Below are positions 34,090-43,712 of a stretch of 52,703 bases of DNA, in pieces. Position 1 is the stretch's first letter, and every line of letters begins with the position of its first letter. The notes below the pieces were generated by a model that saw nothing but the letters and a program-made list of their open reading frames with translations, ran no database searches and was not told the origin of the DNA. The stretch is from Clostridiales bacterium (lineage in GTDB: Bacteria > Bacillota > Clostridia > Oscillospirales > Oscillospiraceae), in the NCBI GenBank assembly GCA_029268065.1, contig JAJUHC010000018.1:1-52703 (forward strand), read 5' to 3'. The translations under genes and the position numbers were made by a program.

Positions 34090-35697
34090 ATGAAAAGAAC
34101 AAAACGTGTGGTTTATGTATTGCTCTGCGTAGTCTTGACTCTCGCGACGCTGGCCGGATGCGGCGGCGGAGGGGGAGGAACCACGGCAACCCCGGCTCCC
34201 AGCGCTAAACCCAGCAGCGCGGCAACTACCCAGAAAAACCTTGCGACACCCCCGGCCGGCGCCAAACTTGCAAAAGAACTTTCCATTTACGCGTTACCGT
34301 GTTCTGTAATCGACCCTGGCAACCCCGCTTTCTATACGCCTCAGGTGGCTTGGATCTGCAACAACATATACGACTCTCTTATCAAGCTTACCCCCGACGG
34401 CAAGTACATACCGGCGCTCGCCACCGAATGGAAAACTACCGACTACAAAACGATCACCTTTAAGCTCCGCAACGACGTCACTTTCCATAACGGCGAAAAA
34501 TTCACGGCAGACGACGTGGCCTTTACGATCGACAGAGGAAAAGCGTCCAAGGGCACCCAGGCTTTCGACAGATGGAGCAAGGTCGAGTCATACAAAGTCG
34601 CAAACGACTACGAGATTACTCTCACATACAAGTCTGTCAACACGGATTTCCTCGAAGAACTGCAGTCGGCCGCCTGCAGCATACTCAGCAGAAAAGCCGT
34701 TACGGCAGATCCGAAAAACGGTTCTTGGATTGGCACCGGTCCCTATAAGGTCGAAAAGCTGGTGGTAAATCAGCAGATAGACTTCGCCCGCTACGACAAG
34801 TACTGGGGCGTAAAGGCGTATACGGAGAAGCTCCACTTCAAGAATGTCGCCGAGCAGAGCGCGCAGATCATAGCCCTTGACAACGGCGAGCTCGACAGCG
34901 TAATGGGTCTGCTTCCCATTTATCTGCCGGACATGGAGAAAAACCCGAAATACGAGTGCGTTCCCTTCACGGTGAACAACACCGCATATATAGGCTTCAA
35001 CATGCTTGACCCCCTTATGTCGGATATCAACTTCAGAACCGCCGTTGCCTACGCCTTAAAGAGGGAGGACTGCGTCGCCGGCACCAGAAACGGCTACGCC
35101 GTGGCGCCGAAGTCCGGCACGTTCTGGGGCTATGCCACCGAATTCAGGAACAACGACGTTCCGCTGATCCCGTATGACGCCGCAAAGGCGAAGGAGTACC
35201 TCGCCAAGACGAGCTACAAGGGACAGGAAATAGAGATCGTCAGCGCGCTTGACGACCATATCAAGAACGCGCAGATTATACAGGAAAATCTCAGGGCCGT
35301 CGGCATCAACGTAAAAATATACCAAACCGACGCCGCGGGATTGTCGGCGTACACGCCTGTGGGCGGCAAGAAGCATCAGATTATCGTCTACTCCAGCGCC
35401 TGGTCCAACTCCGCATCTTCCATCAGATCCCTTGTTTACCCCGGCATGGTCGGCAACAAGGCAAATTACAGCAACGCCAAGGTGACGGAGCTGCTTGACA
35501 AAGCGGCCGTAACCCTTGACGCCAAGGAGCGCGAGTCGCTTTACAAGCAGGTTCAGGAATTGGTGGCGAAGGATATTCCTTACATGCCCATTTTTAACAT
35601 GACCTATGAATTCGTTTCCCAGAAGGGCGTCGGCGGCATAGGCATCTATTCCAGCCTGAACCATGACTTCAGCCACATGTTCAAGGTCATACAATAG
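34090..35697 (+). CDS. Extracellular solute-binding lipoprotein, peptide/nickel family 5
   Basis: The 535-residue binding protein begins with a type II signal peptide ending LATLAGC (Cys24), a Gly run and a Ser/Pro/Ala linker. The mature chain shows the SBP family 5 signature: LTPDGKYIPALATEWKTTD, FKLRNDVTFHNGEKFTADDV, NGSWIGTGPYKVEK and FNMLDPLMSDINFRTAVAYAL. Its ligand could be an oligopeptide, nickel chelate or other small molecule. The ATG at 34090 has AGGAGGTCG upstream. It heads a five-gene import operon. Confidence 0.93.
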   Translation: MKRTKRVVYVLLCVVLTLATLAGCGGGGGGTTATPAPSAKPSSAATTQKNLATPPAGAKLAKELSIYALPCSVIDPGNPAFYTPQVAWICNNIYDSLIKLTPDGKYIPALATEWKTTDYKTITFKLRNDVTFHNGEKFTADDVAFTIDRGKASKGTQAFDRWSKVESYKVANDYEITLTYKSVNTDFLEELQSAACSILSRKAVTADPKNGSWIGTGPYKVEKLVVNQQIDFARYDKYWGVKAYTEKLHFKNVAEQSAQIIALDNGELDSVMGLLPIYLPDMEKNPKYECVPFTVNNTAYIGFNMLDPLMSDINFRTAVAYALKREDCVAGTRNGYAVAPKSGTFWGYATEFRNNDVPLIPYDAAKAKEYLAKTSYKGQEIEIVSALDDHIKNAQIIQENLRAVGINVKIYQTDAAGLSAYTPVGGKKHQIIVYSSAWSNSASSIRSLVYPGMVGNKANYSNAKVTELLDKAAVTLDAKERESLYKQVQELVAKDIPYMPIFNMTYEFVSQKGVGGIGIYSSLNHDFSHMFKVIQ

Positions 35698-35757
35698 AAT
35701 ATCGCCTTCCGGAAGCAATGATGTTTTTTAATCAATAAATACATATTTTCTGAATAG

Positions 35758-35800
35758 GGCGGCGCGAGACAGTCGTTCCCAACGAATGCCTTGCGCCGCC
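35758..35800 (+). terminator. Intercistronic hairpin between the binding-protein and permease genes
   Basis: GGCGGCGC (35758-35765) pairs with GCGCCGCC (35793-35800), with an inner GTCGTT/AACGAA stem. There is no T-tract, so it more likely limits decay or partly attenuates, giving more binding protein than membrane subunits. Confidence 0.5.
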
Positions 35801-35852
35801 TTAGGCCTTAGAGAATTGGACAGGAAAATCGAAAGGGTAAGGTAATGCTGCA

Positions 35853-36803
35853 ATGTTTATTTACTCGATCAAGCGTATCCTCTGGCTTATTCCTACCATA
35901 ATCTGCGTGTCATTTATCATTTACGCCCTCATGGATCTTGCGCCCGGCACCGTCGTCGACTCCATGATAACAAGCGAGATGACAAAGGAGGATATCGCCG
36001 AGCTCAGAGCCCAATATGATCTTGATAAGCCGATGGTATACCGTTACGGCAAGTACATGCTGCGTTTGGTCCAGGGTGATTTGGGCAAATCACAGGTAAG
36101 CGGCCTGTCTGTTTGGGACCTGTACACCTCAAGGTTCCCGATGACGCTTCGCCTCGCGCTCGTATCTCTCTGCATAGGGGTCGCGATAGCGCTGCCGCTG
36201 GGAATATTCGCAGCTCTGCACTCCGGAACCATCTGGGACAACCTGACCACCGGAATAGCGCTGATCGGCATTTCAATGCCGTCGTTTTGGACCGGACTGC
36301 TATTGCTTTTCGCGTTTTCGTACCATATTAAAATATTCCCCTCCGGTTATAACGGAACCCTTGCGAGCTACGTGCTGCCCGCCGTGACCTCCGGCTTTAT
36401 GATGTCGGCTTCAACGACCAGACAGACAAGGTCCGCCATGCTGGAGGTTTTGAGGCAGGATTATCTCCGCACCGCGCGCGCCAAGGGCGTTTCCGAGAGG
36501 ATGATCATCATAAAGCACGCTTTGGGCAACGCGCTCATTCCGATAATAACGCAGGTCGGAATGATGCTCGCCTTCTCGCTCGCCGGCTCGGTCGTTATTG
36601 AGACTGTTTTCATGTGGCCGGGAATCGGTCAGCTTACTATCGAGGCCATCAACAGGCGCGACACGCCGCTCGCCTGCGGCGGCATAATACTGACCCTGAT
36701 TCTGTTTATCACCATGCTGCTGATAGTTGATCTGTTATACGCGCTGGTTGACCCAAGAATAAGGGCTCAGTTCGCTCCCGCGAGAAGGAGGAAGTCGGCA
36801 TGA
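35853..36803 (+). CDS. Peptide/nickel-type ABC transporter permease (DppB-like)
   Basis: The 316-residue permease has the DppB/OppB layout: N-terminal helix IKRILWLIPTIICVSFIIYALMD split from the rest by an extracellular loop (LAPGTVVDSM, LRAQYDLDKP), then five more helices. The cytosolic EAA loop is near LRTARAKGVSERMIIIKHALGNALIP. Its stop overlaps the next start in an ATGA, so the two permeases are translated together. Confidence 0.94.
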   Translation: MFIYSIKRILWLIPTIICVSFIIYALMDLAPGTVVDSMITSEMTKEDIAELRAQYDLDKPMVYRYGKYMLRLVQGDLGKSQVSGLSVWDLYTSRFPMTLRLALVSLCIGVAIALPLGIFAALHSGTIWDNLTTGIALIGISMPSFWTGLLLLFAFSYHIKIFPSGYNGTLASYVLPAVTSGFMMSASTTRQTRSAMLEVLRQDYLRTARAKGVSERMIIIKHALGNALIPIITQVGMMLAFSLAGSVVIETVFMWPGIGQLTIEAINRRDTPLACGGIILTLILFITMLLIVDLLYALVDPRIRAQFAPARRRKSA

Positions 36804-37690
36804 ACAAAAAGTCTTCCCAAACCCTCATTTCCCAGAAGTATGACAGAAAGGGACTCTTATCCGAAATATGGCAGAGAATACGCACTAACCCCGGAGCGGT
36901 TCTCGGCATGATCGTCCTCTGCATTTTGATGCTGACAATGCTTTACGGCATCTTTTTCATCAGCTACGAGCAGGTTACGAAAATGAACCCGCTCCAGCGC
37001 TTCAAGCCACCCAGCGCAGAGCACTGGTTCGGCACGGATGAGATGGGCCGCGACTTGTTCTTGAGAGTCATCTACGGACTAAGATATTCGTATTCGCTCG
37101 CAATCGGGGCGGTTGCCATGGCCTTTGTCATCGGCACCTTTTTCGGGTCCCTGGCCGGCTTTTTCGGGGGCAGGGTAGATACGATAATAATGCGCACGAC
37201 GGATATCATGTCGTCAGTGCCGACCATTCTCCTGGGCATGGTCATAGTGAGCGTCCTGGGGAGCAGTACGTTAAATCTGCTCCTTGCCATAGGAATAACG
37301 GCTTCGCCGATGTTTGTGCGTATGTCAAGGGCGTCCGTTCTTACCGTCAGGGGGAACGAATACGTCGAAGCGGCACAGGCCATAGGCATGTCAAACTTCA
37401 GAATAGTTTTTACTCAGGCTCTTCCGAACGCTCTTTCTCCGCTGATAGTCACACTGACCTCAAGAATGGGTACCGCGATCCTGGAGATAGCCAGTCTCAG
37501 CTTCATCGGCTTCGGTATCAAGGTACCGCTGCCGGAACTCGGCGCTCTGGTTTCATCCGGACGAAACTTCATTAACCCGGCGCCACATATAACAATATTC
37601 CCGGGTCTGTTCATAGTACTTACCACTTTCTCCTTCGCCATGCTGGGCGACGGACTGCGTGACGCGCTTGACCCGCGGCTTAAAAAGTAA
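36800..37690 (+). CDS. Peptide/nickel-type ABC transporter permease (DppC-like)
   Basis: The 296-residue permease matches DppC/OppC: cytosolic N-terminus, first helix [20 protein letters not shown], the conserved [23 protein letters not shown] loop before the permease domain, and the EAA region [22 protein letters not shown]. It ends [15 protein letters not shown], the usual DppC tail. Start ATG at 36800 overlaps the upstream stop by 4 bases. Confidence 0.95.
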   Translation: MNKKSSQTLISQKYDRKGLLSEIWQRIRTNPGAVLGMIVLCILMLTMLYGIFFISYEQVTKMNPLQRFKPPSAEHWFGTDEMGRDLFLRVIYGLRYSYSLAIGAVAMAFVIGTFFGSLAGFFGGRVDTIIMRTTDIMSSVPTILLGMVIVSVLGSSTLNLLLAIGITASPMFVRMSRASVLTVRGNEYVEAAQAIGMSNFRIVFTQALPNALSPLIVTLTSRMGTAILEIASLSFIGFGIKVPLPELGALVSSGRNFINPAPHITIFPGLFIVLTTFSFAMLGDGLRDALDPRLKK

Positions 37691-37700
37691 GGGGATCACA

Positions 37701-38753
37701 ATGGGCAACGAACACATTACAAACAACGGCCTCGCCGCTGAAGGCGATATTGTGCTGGAAGTTAAAAATCTGGTGGTGCATTACGTCCTGAAAAAGGAAA
37801 CTGTCGAGGCGGTCAACGATATAAGTTTCAGCCTGAAAAAGGGGCGTGCCATCGGCCTCGTGGGCGAGACCGGCGCCGGAAAAACTACGACGGCGCTTTC
37901 AATCATGAATCTTGTTCCCGACCCTCCCGGCGTCATAAAAAACGGGACAATAAACGTCTGCGGTTACGACATCCTGAAATTAAAGCATAACGAGCTGAAA
38001 AAGGTCCGCGGAAAGGACGTATCCATGATATTCCAGGACCCGATGACCGCGCTGAACCCGGTCATGAGGGTGGGAGACCAGATAGCGGAAAGCGTCCGGC
38101 TGCACGAGAATGTGTCAAAGGCAAAGGCTTACGAACGGGCAGTCGAAATGCTTGAGCTTGTCGGCATTTCCGGCGAGCGCGCGTCGGAGTTCCCTCACCA
38201 GTTCTCCGGAGGCATGAAGCAGCGCGTTGTAATCGCCATAGCGCTTGCCTGCAGTCCGCACGTCCTTATCGCGGACGAACCGACGACGGCGCTCGACGTT
38301 ACAATACAGGCGCAGGTGCTCGACATGATGAACGATCTTAAAAAGAAGTTTAACACCGCTCTTGTAATGATTACCCACGATCTCGGCGTCGTGGCCAAAA
38401 TGTGCGACGAGGTGGCGGTCATGTACGCCGGCCGGATCGTTGAGTCGGGAACGCTTGAGGACGTATTCAACGACACCATGCATCCTTACACCGAAGGGCT
38501 TTTCAACTCGCTGCCTAATCTGGAAAACAGGGAGGCGGAATTGGAGCCGATTCCCGGCCTCATGCCGGACCCCACCAAGCTGCCACCCGGCTGCTCCTTC
38601 GCGCCGCGCTGCAAGTATGCTACGGAGGCGTGCAGCGCCAAACGGCCCGAACCCCGCAAGGTAAGCGATACCCACACTGTTCTCTGCACCAGATATGACG
38701 ATCCGAGCTTCCGGATCAAGAGGAGGCAAAGCAATGAGCAACACGTTTCTTGA
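37701..38753 (+). CDS. Peptide/nickel-type ABC transporter ATP-binding protein (DppD-like)
   Basis: The 350-residue ATPase has Walker [18 protein letters not shown]-loop [15 protein letters not shown], signature [15 protein letters not shown], Walker [15 protein letters not shown] and the C-terminal oligopeptide-transporter domain with its cysteine cluster ([18 protein letters not shown] ... LCTRY). ATG at 37701 follows AGGGGA; a frame from 37659 that overlaps the permease is not used. Confidence 0.95.
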   Translation: MGNEHITNNGLAAEGDIVLEVKNLVVHYVLKKETVEAVNDISFSLKKGRAIGLVGETGAGKTTTALSIMNLVPDPPGVIKNGTINVCGYDILKLKHNELKKVRGKDVSMIFQDPMTALNPVMRVGDQIAESVRLHENVSKAKAYERAVEMLELVGISGERASEFPHQFSGGMKQRVVIAIALACSPHVLIADEPTTALDVTIQAQVLDMMNDLKKKFNTALVMITHDLGVVAKMCDEVAVMYAGRIVESGTLEDVFNDTMHPYTEGLFNSLPNLENREAELEPIPGLMPDPTKLPPGCSFAPRCKYATEACSAKRPEPRKVSDTHTVLCTRYDDPSFRIKRRQSNEQHVS

Positions 38754-39735
38754 AGTCCGGAATCTGAAAAAATACTTCAAATCCGCCAGAGGGTATGTGC
38801 ACGCCGTCGACAATGTGAATTTCAGCATAGAAAAAGGAAAGACCCTCGGCGTTGTGGGTGAGTCAGGCTGCGGAAAGTCCACGCTGGGCCGATGCGTCAT
38901 CAGGCTGCTCGAACCCACGGAGGGCGAGGTGCTTTTTGAGGGCGTAAATATCTGCAAGCTGAATAATCACAAGATGAAGGAGCTTCGAAAGGATATCCAG
39001 ATTGTTTTCCAGGATCCCTACTCTTCCCTGAATCCCAGGAAAACTGTTCTTGACATAATTTCCGAACCGCTTAAGTTCAATAAAATAATGCCGGGCGCAT
39101 CAAGGGCGGATATTGAAAACCGCGTTGTCGAGCTTATGGAAACGGTGGGACTTGCCGAACGCCTTATAAATACATACCCGCATGAGCTGGACGGCGGCCG
39201 CCGCCAGAGGATAGGCATAGCTAGAGCGCTCGCCGTAAACCCAAGGTTTATCGTTTGCGATGAGCCGGTATCCTCCCTGGACGTCTCAATACAGGCGCAG
39301 ATACTTAACCTCCTTAAGACCCTGCAGCGCGAGAGGGGTCTTACCTACATATTCATCACGCACGATCTGGCGGTAGTCAACTATTTTTCCGACGAAATCA
39401 TGGTTATGTATATGGGGCAGACGGTTGAGAAGGCGCCGTCGGATGAGCTTTTCAGAAACCCGCTTCACCCATACACAAAGGCCCTGCTCTCCGCCGTGCT
39501 CGTGCCGAAGGTAGGCGGCAACAAGGAAAGGATACAGCTTCGCGGCGAAATCACATCCCCCATCGAACCACCCGACGAATGCCGCTTTGCAAAGCGCTGC
39601 AATTACTGCGGCGACGGGTGCAAAAAGGGAACGCCGCCTCTTATCGAGGTTGCCCCGAATCACTTTGTGGCATGTCACTGCATAGGGAAGGATAAAAACA
39701 CTCTGACGCTCCAGGAGCTCGATATGGCGAAATAG
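38734..39735 (+). CDS. Peptide/nickel-type ABC transporter ATP-binding protein (DppF-like)
   Basis: The 333-residue ATPase has Walker [20 protein letters not shown]-loop [15 protein letters not shown], Walker [16 protein letters not shown] and the C-terminal Cys cluster [14 protein letters not shown]. The ABC signature reads [17 protein letters not shown], that is LDGGR in place of LSGGQ, so Ser, which contacts the ATP gamma phosphate, is Asp. Pairing with a normal DppD would leave one standard and one altered ATP site. The ATG at 38734 follows AGGAGG and overlaps the upstream gene by 20 bases. Confidence 0.94.
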   Translation: MSNTFLEVRNLKKYFKSARGYVHAVDNVNFSIEKGKTLGVVGESGCGKSTLGRCVIRLLEPTEGEVLFEGVNICKLNNHKMKELRKDIQIVFQDPYSSLNPRKTVLDIISEPLKFNKIMPGASRADIENRVVELMETVGLAERLINTYPHELDGGRRQRIGIARALAVNPRFIVCDEPVSSLDVSIQAQILNLLKTLQRERGLTYIFITHDLAVVNYFSDEIMVMYMGQTVEKAPSDELFRNPLHPYTKALLSAVLVPKVGGNKERIQLRGEITSPIEPPDECRFAKRCNYCGDGCKKGTPPLIEVAPNHFVACHCIGKDKNTLTLQELDMAK

Positions 39736-39757
39736 GGCGTGCAAAGAAGGTCTTTCG

Positions 39758-39797
39758 GCGCGCGCTGCCCGTGGAATTTATGCCCGGCAGCGCGCGC
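39758..39797 (+). terminator. GC-rich hairpin after the ABC importer operon
   Basis: A 12-bp stem GCGCGCGCTGCC pairs with its complement across a 16-base loop, 22 bases after the stop. The following sequence CTCGAATTGATTTG is not a clear T-tract. Confidence 0.5.
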
Positions 39798-39832
39798 TCG
39801 AATTGATTTGAGTACTTTTGCGCGCGTCCTGC

Positions 39833-39861
39833 AAAACGACTTGAATCGTTTTGAATTTTTT
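39833..39861 (+). terminator. Small hairpin with T-tract after the ABC importer operon
   Basis: AAAACGA and TCGTTTT enclose CTTGAA, followed by GAATTTTTTG. A weak second terminator. Confidence 0.45.
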
Positions 39862-39883
39862 GACTTGCCGCTTCACGCGTTCT

Positions 39884-39911
39884 GACTCTGTAACATTTTT
39901 GTTACAGAGTT
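39884..39911. terminator. Terminator hairpin, left copy of a 28-bp duplication flanking element B
   Basis: ACTCTGTAAC pairs with GTTACAGAGT over loop ATTTTT. The same 28 bases recur at 40096-40123. This copy has no T-tract after it; element B follows directly. Confidence 0.75.
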
Positions 39912-40095
39912 GAGCTTGTCGAAAAAGTGTTTTCGACAAGCTTCTAGGGGGCATCCAATGCCCCCTAGATACGCGGCTTGCGCCGCGAAACCCCCGGTCG
40001 CGCTCGATTTGCGCGGGCTGAGGTATTTTTCCGAGAAGTGAATTCCCGGAAAAATAGATTTAAATATCCCTGCGAGGGAGTTTTTTGACAGTCTG
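39912..40095 (+). repeat. 184-bp palindromic repeat element, copy B
   Basis: It has the same length and order as copy A (3068-3251), from GAGCTTGTCGAAAAAG to TTTTTTGACAGTCTG. Compared with A, paired changes preserve both left hairpins: G-C to T-A in the first stem, and A-T to T-A plus T-A to C-G in the second (stem TCTAGGGGGCAT). The rest is almost identical. It lies in the long gap between the ABC importer and the YjiH gene. Confidence 0.85.
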
Positions 40096-40123
40096 GACTC
40101 TGTAACATTTTTGTTACAGAGTT
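40096..40123. terminator. Terminator hairpin, right copy of the duplication flanking element B
   Basis: An exact direct repeat of 39884-39911. Here the stem runs on into TTTCATTTTTATG, a T-rich tail, so this copy has the layout of the original intrinsic terminator. Confidence 0.75.
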
Positions 40124-40382
40124 TTCATTTTTATGCTCACAGATGCGCAATAAAATTCATCACACTAAATCGCAGCTTAAATTTGACATAAAACAATACA
40201 CAAAAAGCCTATTTATTCGACAGTGTTTGCATAGCACTAAATCGATATAGCAAAATATAATTAATTTTCAGTAAAAATGATTTTCCTGTTGCGTTAATAT
40301 TTTTCATTGTTTTTTGGCCTTATACGTGTTTTTGTGATGAATATATATACATTTGTTTGAATATATAAATATAATTTGCTAT
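40124..40382. other. AT-rich intergenic region, no gene seen
   Basis: Long A/T runs and short direct repeats of ATATA type are present, with no supported ORF or strong hairpin. It separates element B from the YjiH promoter. Confidence 0.5.
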
Positions 40383-40411
40383 TTGACATCCGCATAATGT
40401 GAATATATTAT
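40383..40411 (+). promoter_or_regulatory. Promoter of the YjiH family gene
   Basis: TTGACA (40383-40388) and TATTAT (40406-40411) are 17 bases apart. The leader to the ATG at 40603 is about 185 nt, with no recognised riboswitch. Confidence 0.65.
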
Positions 40412-40602
40412 AAAAAACAAAAATCAAAGACCATTTTTTTGCATACATATCTATTTTCAATAAATGCTCCCGGCTGAATAAGGAAAATGGATAATAATTT
40501 ATTGATAAGTAATTACGCATTACTGCGCTCCGCTTTCTTTCCGAAATTTGTTCATCCATCGTCTGAATGACGTTAAAATCAATTTTATTAGAGGGGAATT
40601 TT

Positions 40603-41937
40603 ATGACTGAAATCAATTCGCAGGACAGGCAAATCTACTCGGCAGCGAACATATTCAAATTCGCGTTCTTCAGCATTTTCGGCATTCTTCTTTTCTTCAC
40701 TCCCATCACTATCAAGGGAACATCCACGATACCTTTAGACCATTTGATCACCTTCATAAACACGGTGACGCCCTGGTTCGGCCCCCTTTTCACCCTTGTC
40801 GTCGCCATAATCGGCGGAATCCTCCCCTGGGTGCAAAAAAGCTACAAGAAGGACGCCCTGAGTTTTATTATGGCCGTACTCAGAACGCTCGGCATCCCGG
40901 TGTGCTTTCTCGCTTACTTCAACGTCGGCCCGGCCTGGCTTACAGACCCCGGCATGATGCCCTTTATCTGGCAGAAGGTAGTCATCGCGGTCACCATGAT
41001 TGTCCCGATCGGCTCCATCTTCCTCACCTTCATAATCTGCTTCGGAGTCCTTGAATTTGTGGGAGTTCTTGTAAGGCCCATAATGAGGCCTCTGTACAAA
41101 ACCCCCGGCAAGTCCGCCATCGACGCCGTCGCCTCCTTCGTCGGCAGCTTCTCGGTTGCGATTTATCTCACAAACAAGCTTTATATGGAATCAAAGTATA
41201 CCAAGAAGGAAGCCTTTATCATCATGACCGGCTTCTCGACGGTGTCCGCAACCTTTATGATCATTGTCGCCAAGACCGCCCAGTTTATGAACATCTGGAA
41301 CTTTTACTTCTGGTCCTCCCTCGTCATCTGCTTTGCCGTCACCGCCGTTACAGTCAGGCTCTGGCCCATCACGAAAATTGAGGACACATATGTTGACGGC
41401 GTAGGAAAACCGGAACAGCCGCTCGAAGGACAGAACATTTTTAAGGTCGCATTGTTCGAAGGCCTGGAGGCAGCATTTAAGTCCGGAAACGTTTTCAAGA
41501 GCATCTGGGAAAACCTTGTCGGCGGCATGAAAATGTGCTTCGTGCTTACGCCCTGCATGGCGTCTATCGGTCTGCTGGCGTTTATGCTTGTTAAAATGAC
41601 TCCGATTTTCAATTACATAGGGCTCATCTTCTATCCCTTTACCTATCTTATCAGCCTGATAGGCATCCCCGCCCCGCTTGAGCTCGCCAAGGCCGCGGCC
41701 GTTACGCTGGGCGAGATGTTTGTTCCGAACGTCCTCGTCGCAAAGCTCCCCGCAGCCGCAAAGTATGTAATCGCGGTAACCTCGGTTTCCGAAATAATAT
41801 TCTTCGCGGGTTCCATCCCCTGCCTTCTCGCCTCGGAAATGAAGGTCCCGTTCTGGAAATACCTTGTGGTGTGGTTTGAAAGGGTCGTGGTATCCATCAT
41901 TCTGTCGGGAATCGTCGCCGTACTGTACTTCAGATAA
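40603..41937 (+). CDS. YjiH family membrane protein with nucleoside-recognition (Gate) domain
   Basis: The 444-residue protein has about ten hydrophobic segments. It matches the YjiH group: IFGILLFFTPITIKGTSTIPLDHL at the N-terminus, IICFGVLEFVGVLVRPIMRPLYKTPGKSAIDAVASFVGSFSVAIYLTN (Gate domain) and EAFIIMTGFSTVSATFMIIV. The substrate of this family is not established. ATG at 40603 follows GAGGGGA. It is monocistronic between a promoter and a strong terminator. Confidence 0.87.
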   Translation: MTEINSQDRQIYSAANIFKFAFFSIFGILLFFTPITIKGTSTIPLDHLITFINTVTPWFGPLFTLVVAIIGGILPWVQKSYKKDALSFIMAVLRTLGIPVCFLAYFNVGPAWLTDPGMMPFIWQKVVIAVTMIVPIGSIFLTFIICFGVLEFVGVLVRPIMRPLYKTPGKSAIDAVASFVGSFSVAIYLTNKLYMESKYTKKEAFIIMTGFSTVSATFMIIVAKTAQFMNIWNFYFWSSLVICFAVTAVTVRLWPITKIEDTYVDGVGKPEQPLEGQNIFKVALFEGLEAAFKSGNVFKSIWENLVGGMKMCFVLTPCMASIGLLAFMLVKMTPIFNYIGLIFYPFTYLISLIGIPAPLELAKAAAVTLGEMFVPNVLVAKLPAAAKYVIAVTSVSEIIFFAGSIPCLLASEMKVPFWKYLVVWFERVVVSIILSGIVAVLYFR

Positions 41938-41952
41938 TATTTTCCTAATCAG

Positions 41953-42010
41953 AAACCCTGTAATCGTTTAGGGCGCCTTGCGGCAGTCCTTTGCGATTAC
42001 AGGGTTTTTA
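41953..42010 (+). terminator. Terminator of the YjiH family gene
   Basis: A 14-bp stem (AAACCCTGTAATCG with its complement) closes a loop that holds its own small GC hairpin, followed by TTTTTACC. Confidence 0.8.
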
Positions 42011-42032
42011 CCTTCTTTTCACCTTTCCCGCC

Positions 42033-42061
42033 TTTACATGCCCGCCATATAGGTATAAAAT
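42033..42061 (+). promoter_or_regulatory. Promoter of pyk
   Basis: TTTACA (42033-42038) and TAAAAT (42056-42061) are 17 bases apart, about 43 bases before the pyk start. Confidence 0.55.
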
Positions 42062-42104
42062 AGAAGCGTGAACATTCGACCTATGTTTTAAGGGGAACGC
42101 AGTT

Positions 42105-43517
42105 ATGAGAAAGACTAAAATCGTTTGCACTATCGGTCCCGCCTGCGAGAGCGAGGAGATGCTCGAAAAGCTGTGTCTCGCCGGCATGAACGTCGCGAGG
42201 CTCAACTTCTCCCACGGCACTCACGAGGAGCACAAAGCGAGGGTTGACGCCATAAAACGCGTCCGCGAAAGGCTGGGGCTCCCCATAGCCATTATGCTCG
42301 ACACCAAGGGGCCCGAATACAGGATAAAGAGCTTTAAGGACGGCAAAATCACCCTCCGCGAGGGTGACAAGTTTATATTCACCTCCGACGAGGTGGACGG
42401 GAGCGCCGAAAGAGTGTCGGTCAGCTACAAGAACCTGCCGAACGAGCTTACGAGCGGCGACACGATTTTGCTCAACAACGGACTTTTGACCTTCCGCGTG
42501 GACGAGGTGCGCGGCAGCGACATAATCTGCAGCGTCGTAGTAGGCGGAGAGCTTTCCGACCGAAAAAGCATGAGCTTTCCCAACAAGGTGCTGAATCAGC
42601 CTTATCTCAGCGAACAGGACAAAAGCGATATGAAATTCGCGGTTGAAAACGAGCTTGATTTCATAGCCTGCTCCTTCGTCTCACGGAGGCAGGACCTCGC
42701 AGACGTCAGAGATTTTCTCCGCAAAAACGGCGGAGAGGATATAGACCTTATAGCAAAAATCGAAAACCGCTCCGGAGTCGACAATATACTCGAAATATTC
42801 AAGGAGTGCGACGGCATCATGATAGGCCGTGGCGATATGGGCGTGGAAATTCCCTTTGAGGAGCTGCCCGCCATACAGAAAAAGCTTATAACGGAGTGCC
42901 GTCTTCTGGGAAAACGCGTCATCACAGCCACGGAGATGCTCGAATCCATGATAACAAATCCGCGCCCGACGAGGGCGGAGACCTCGGATATAGCAAACGC
43001 GGTATACGACGGTACGAGCGCCATAATGCTCTCAGGCGAGACCGCCGTCGGCAAGCATCCCGCGCTTGCGGTGTCCACAATGTCAAGAGTGGCCGAATAC
43101 ACCGAAAACGTCATCGACTACGCAAAGCGTTTCGCGACCGCCGAATTCACAATCAAGGACACTTCGGACGCCATTTCTCACGCCACCTGCGCCATGGCGA
43201 TAGATTTGAACGCCAAGGCGATCGTTGTCTGCACCGCTTCGGGCATGACCGCGAGAAAGGTTTCGCGCTTCCGCTCTCCGGTCGACATCGTCGGCGTCAC
43301 CACAAGCGAGAAGGTCCGGCGCAAGCTCTCCCTTTCCTGGGGTGTTATACCTGCGATAACGGAACCCTTTACCTCCACCGAGGTAATGTTCTACCATGCT
43401 AAAAAATTGGCGAAGGAAATGCTGAGACTCAAGCCCTCCGACAAGATCGTCATAACCGGCGGCACGACGAGCGGGGTCGTCGGCAGCACCAACCTTGTGA
43501 AGGTGGAAACTATATAA
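42105..43517 (+). CDS. pyk: Pyruvate kinase
   Basis: The 470-residue enzyme converts phosphoenolpyruvate and ADP to pyruvate and ATP. It has TKIVCTIGPACESEEML, MNVARLNFSHGTHEEH, MLDTKGPEYR, DLIAKIENRSGVDNILEI, IGRGDMGVEIPFEELP and the active-site ITATEMLESMITNPRPTRAE. Length is that of the short form without the C-terminal PEP-utiliser domain seen in Bacillus. Monocistronic; no terminator hairpin is obvious downstream. Confidence 0.97.
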   Translation: MRKTKIVCTIGPACESEEMLEKLCLAGMNVARLNFSHGTHEEHKARVDAIKRVRERLGLPIAIMLDTKGPEYRIKSFKDGKITLREGDKFIFTSDEVDGSAERVSVSYKNLPNELTSGDTILLNNGLLTFRVDEVRGSDIICSVVVGGELSDRKSMSFPNKVLNQPYLSEQDKSDMKFAVENELDFIACSFVSRRQDLADVRDFLRKNGGEDIDLIAKIENRSGVDNILEIFKECDGIMIGRGDMGVEIPFEELPAIQKKLITECRLLGKRVITATEMLESMITNPRPTRAETSDIANAVYDGTSAIMLSGETAVGKHPALAVSTMSRVAEYTENVIDYAKRFATAEFTIKDTSDAISHATCAMAIDLNAKAIVVCTASGMTARKVSRFRSPVDIVGVTTSEKVRRKLSLSWGVIPAITEPFTSTEVMFYHAKKLAKEMLRLKPSDKIVITGGTTSGVVGSTNLVKVETI

Positions 43518-43613
43518 ACTTTTTATTATACGTTGTTTTTGTCATTTTTTATCTTTTCAATATCTTATTATATAAATATTTTGTAAATTATTAGCACGCT
43601 TCCTGTTTTTATC

Positions 43614-43641
43614 TTGTAATGCTACCCAAAAATGATATAAT
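43614..43641 (+). promoter_or_regulatory. Promoter of the SLH protein gene
   Basis: TTGTAA (43614-43619) and TATAAT (43636-43641) are 16 bases apart. Confidence 0.55.
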
Positions 43642-43644
43642 CAG

Positions 43645-43686
43645 TTTGCCAATTATTCACTGTGTGCCACTTCCACTATTGGCAAA
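43645..43686 (+). promoter_or_regulatory. Inverted repeat over the start region of the SLH gene transcript
   Basis: TTTGCCAAT (43645-43653) pairs with ATTGGCAAA (43678-43686) across 24 bases. It begins just after the -10 box and ends 13 bases before the ribosome site, so it could be an operator or a 5' stabilising stem. Confidence 0.4.
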
Positions 43687-43712
43687 TATTAGTTGTATAA
43701 GGAGAAAGACAC

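Noticed and set aside
39861..39890. Possible remnant of another element end (TTTTTTGACTTG) upstream of copy B
   Set aside because: Only nine bases match the family terminus and no left end or core is present.
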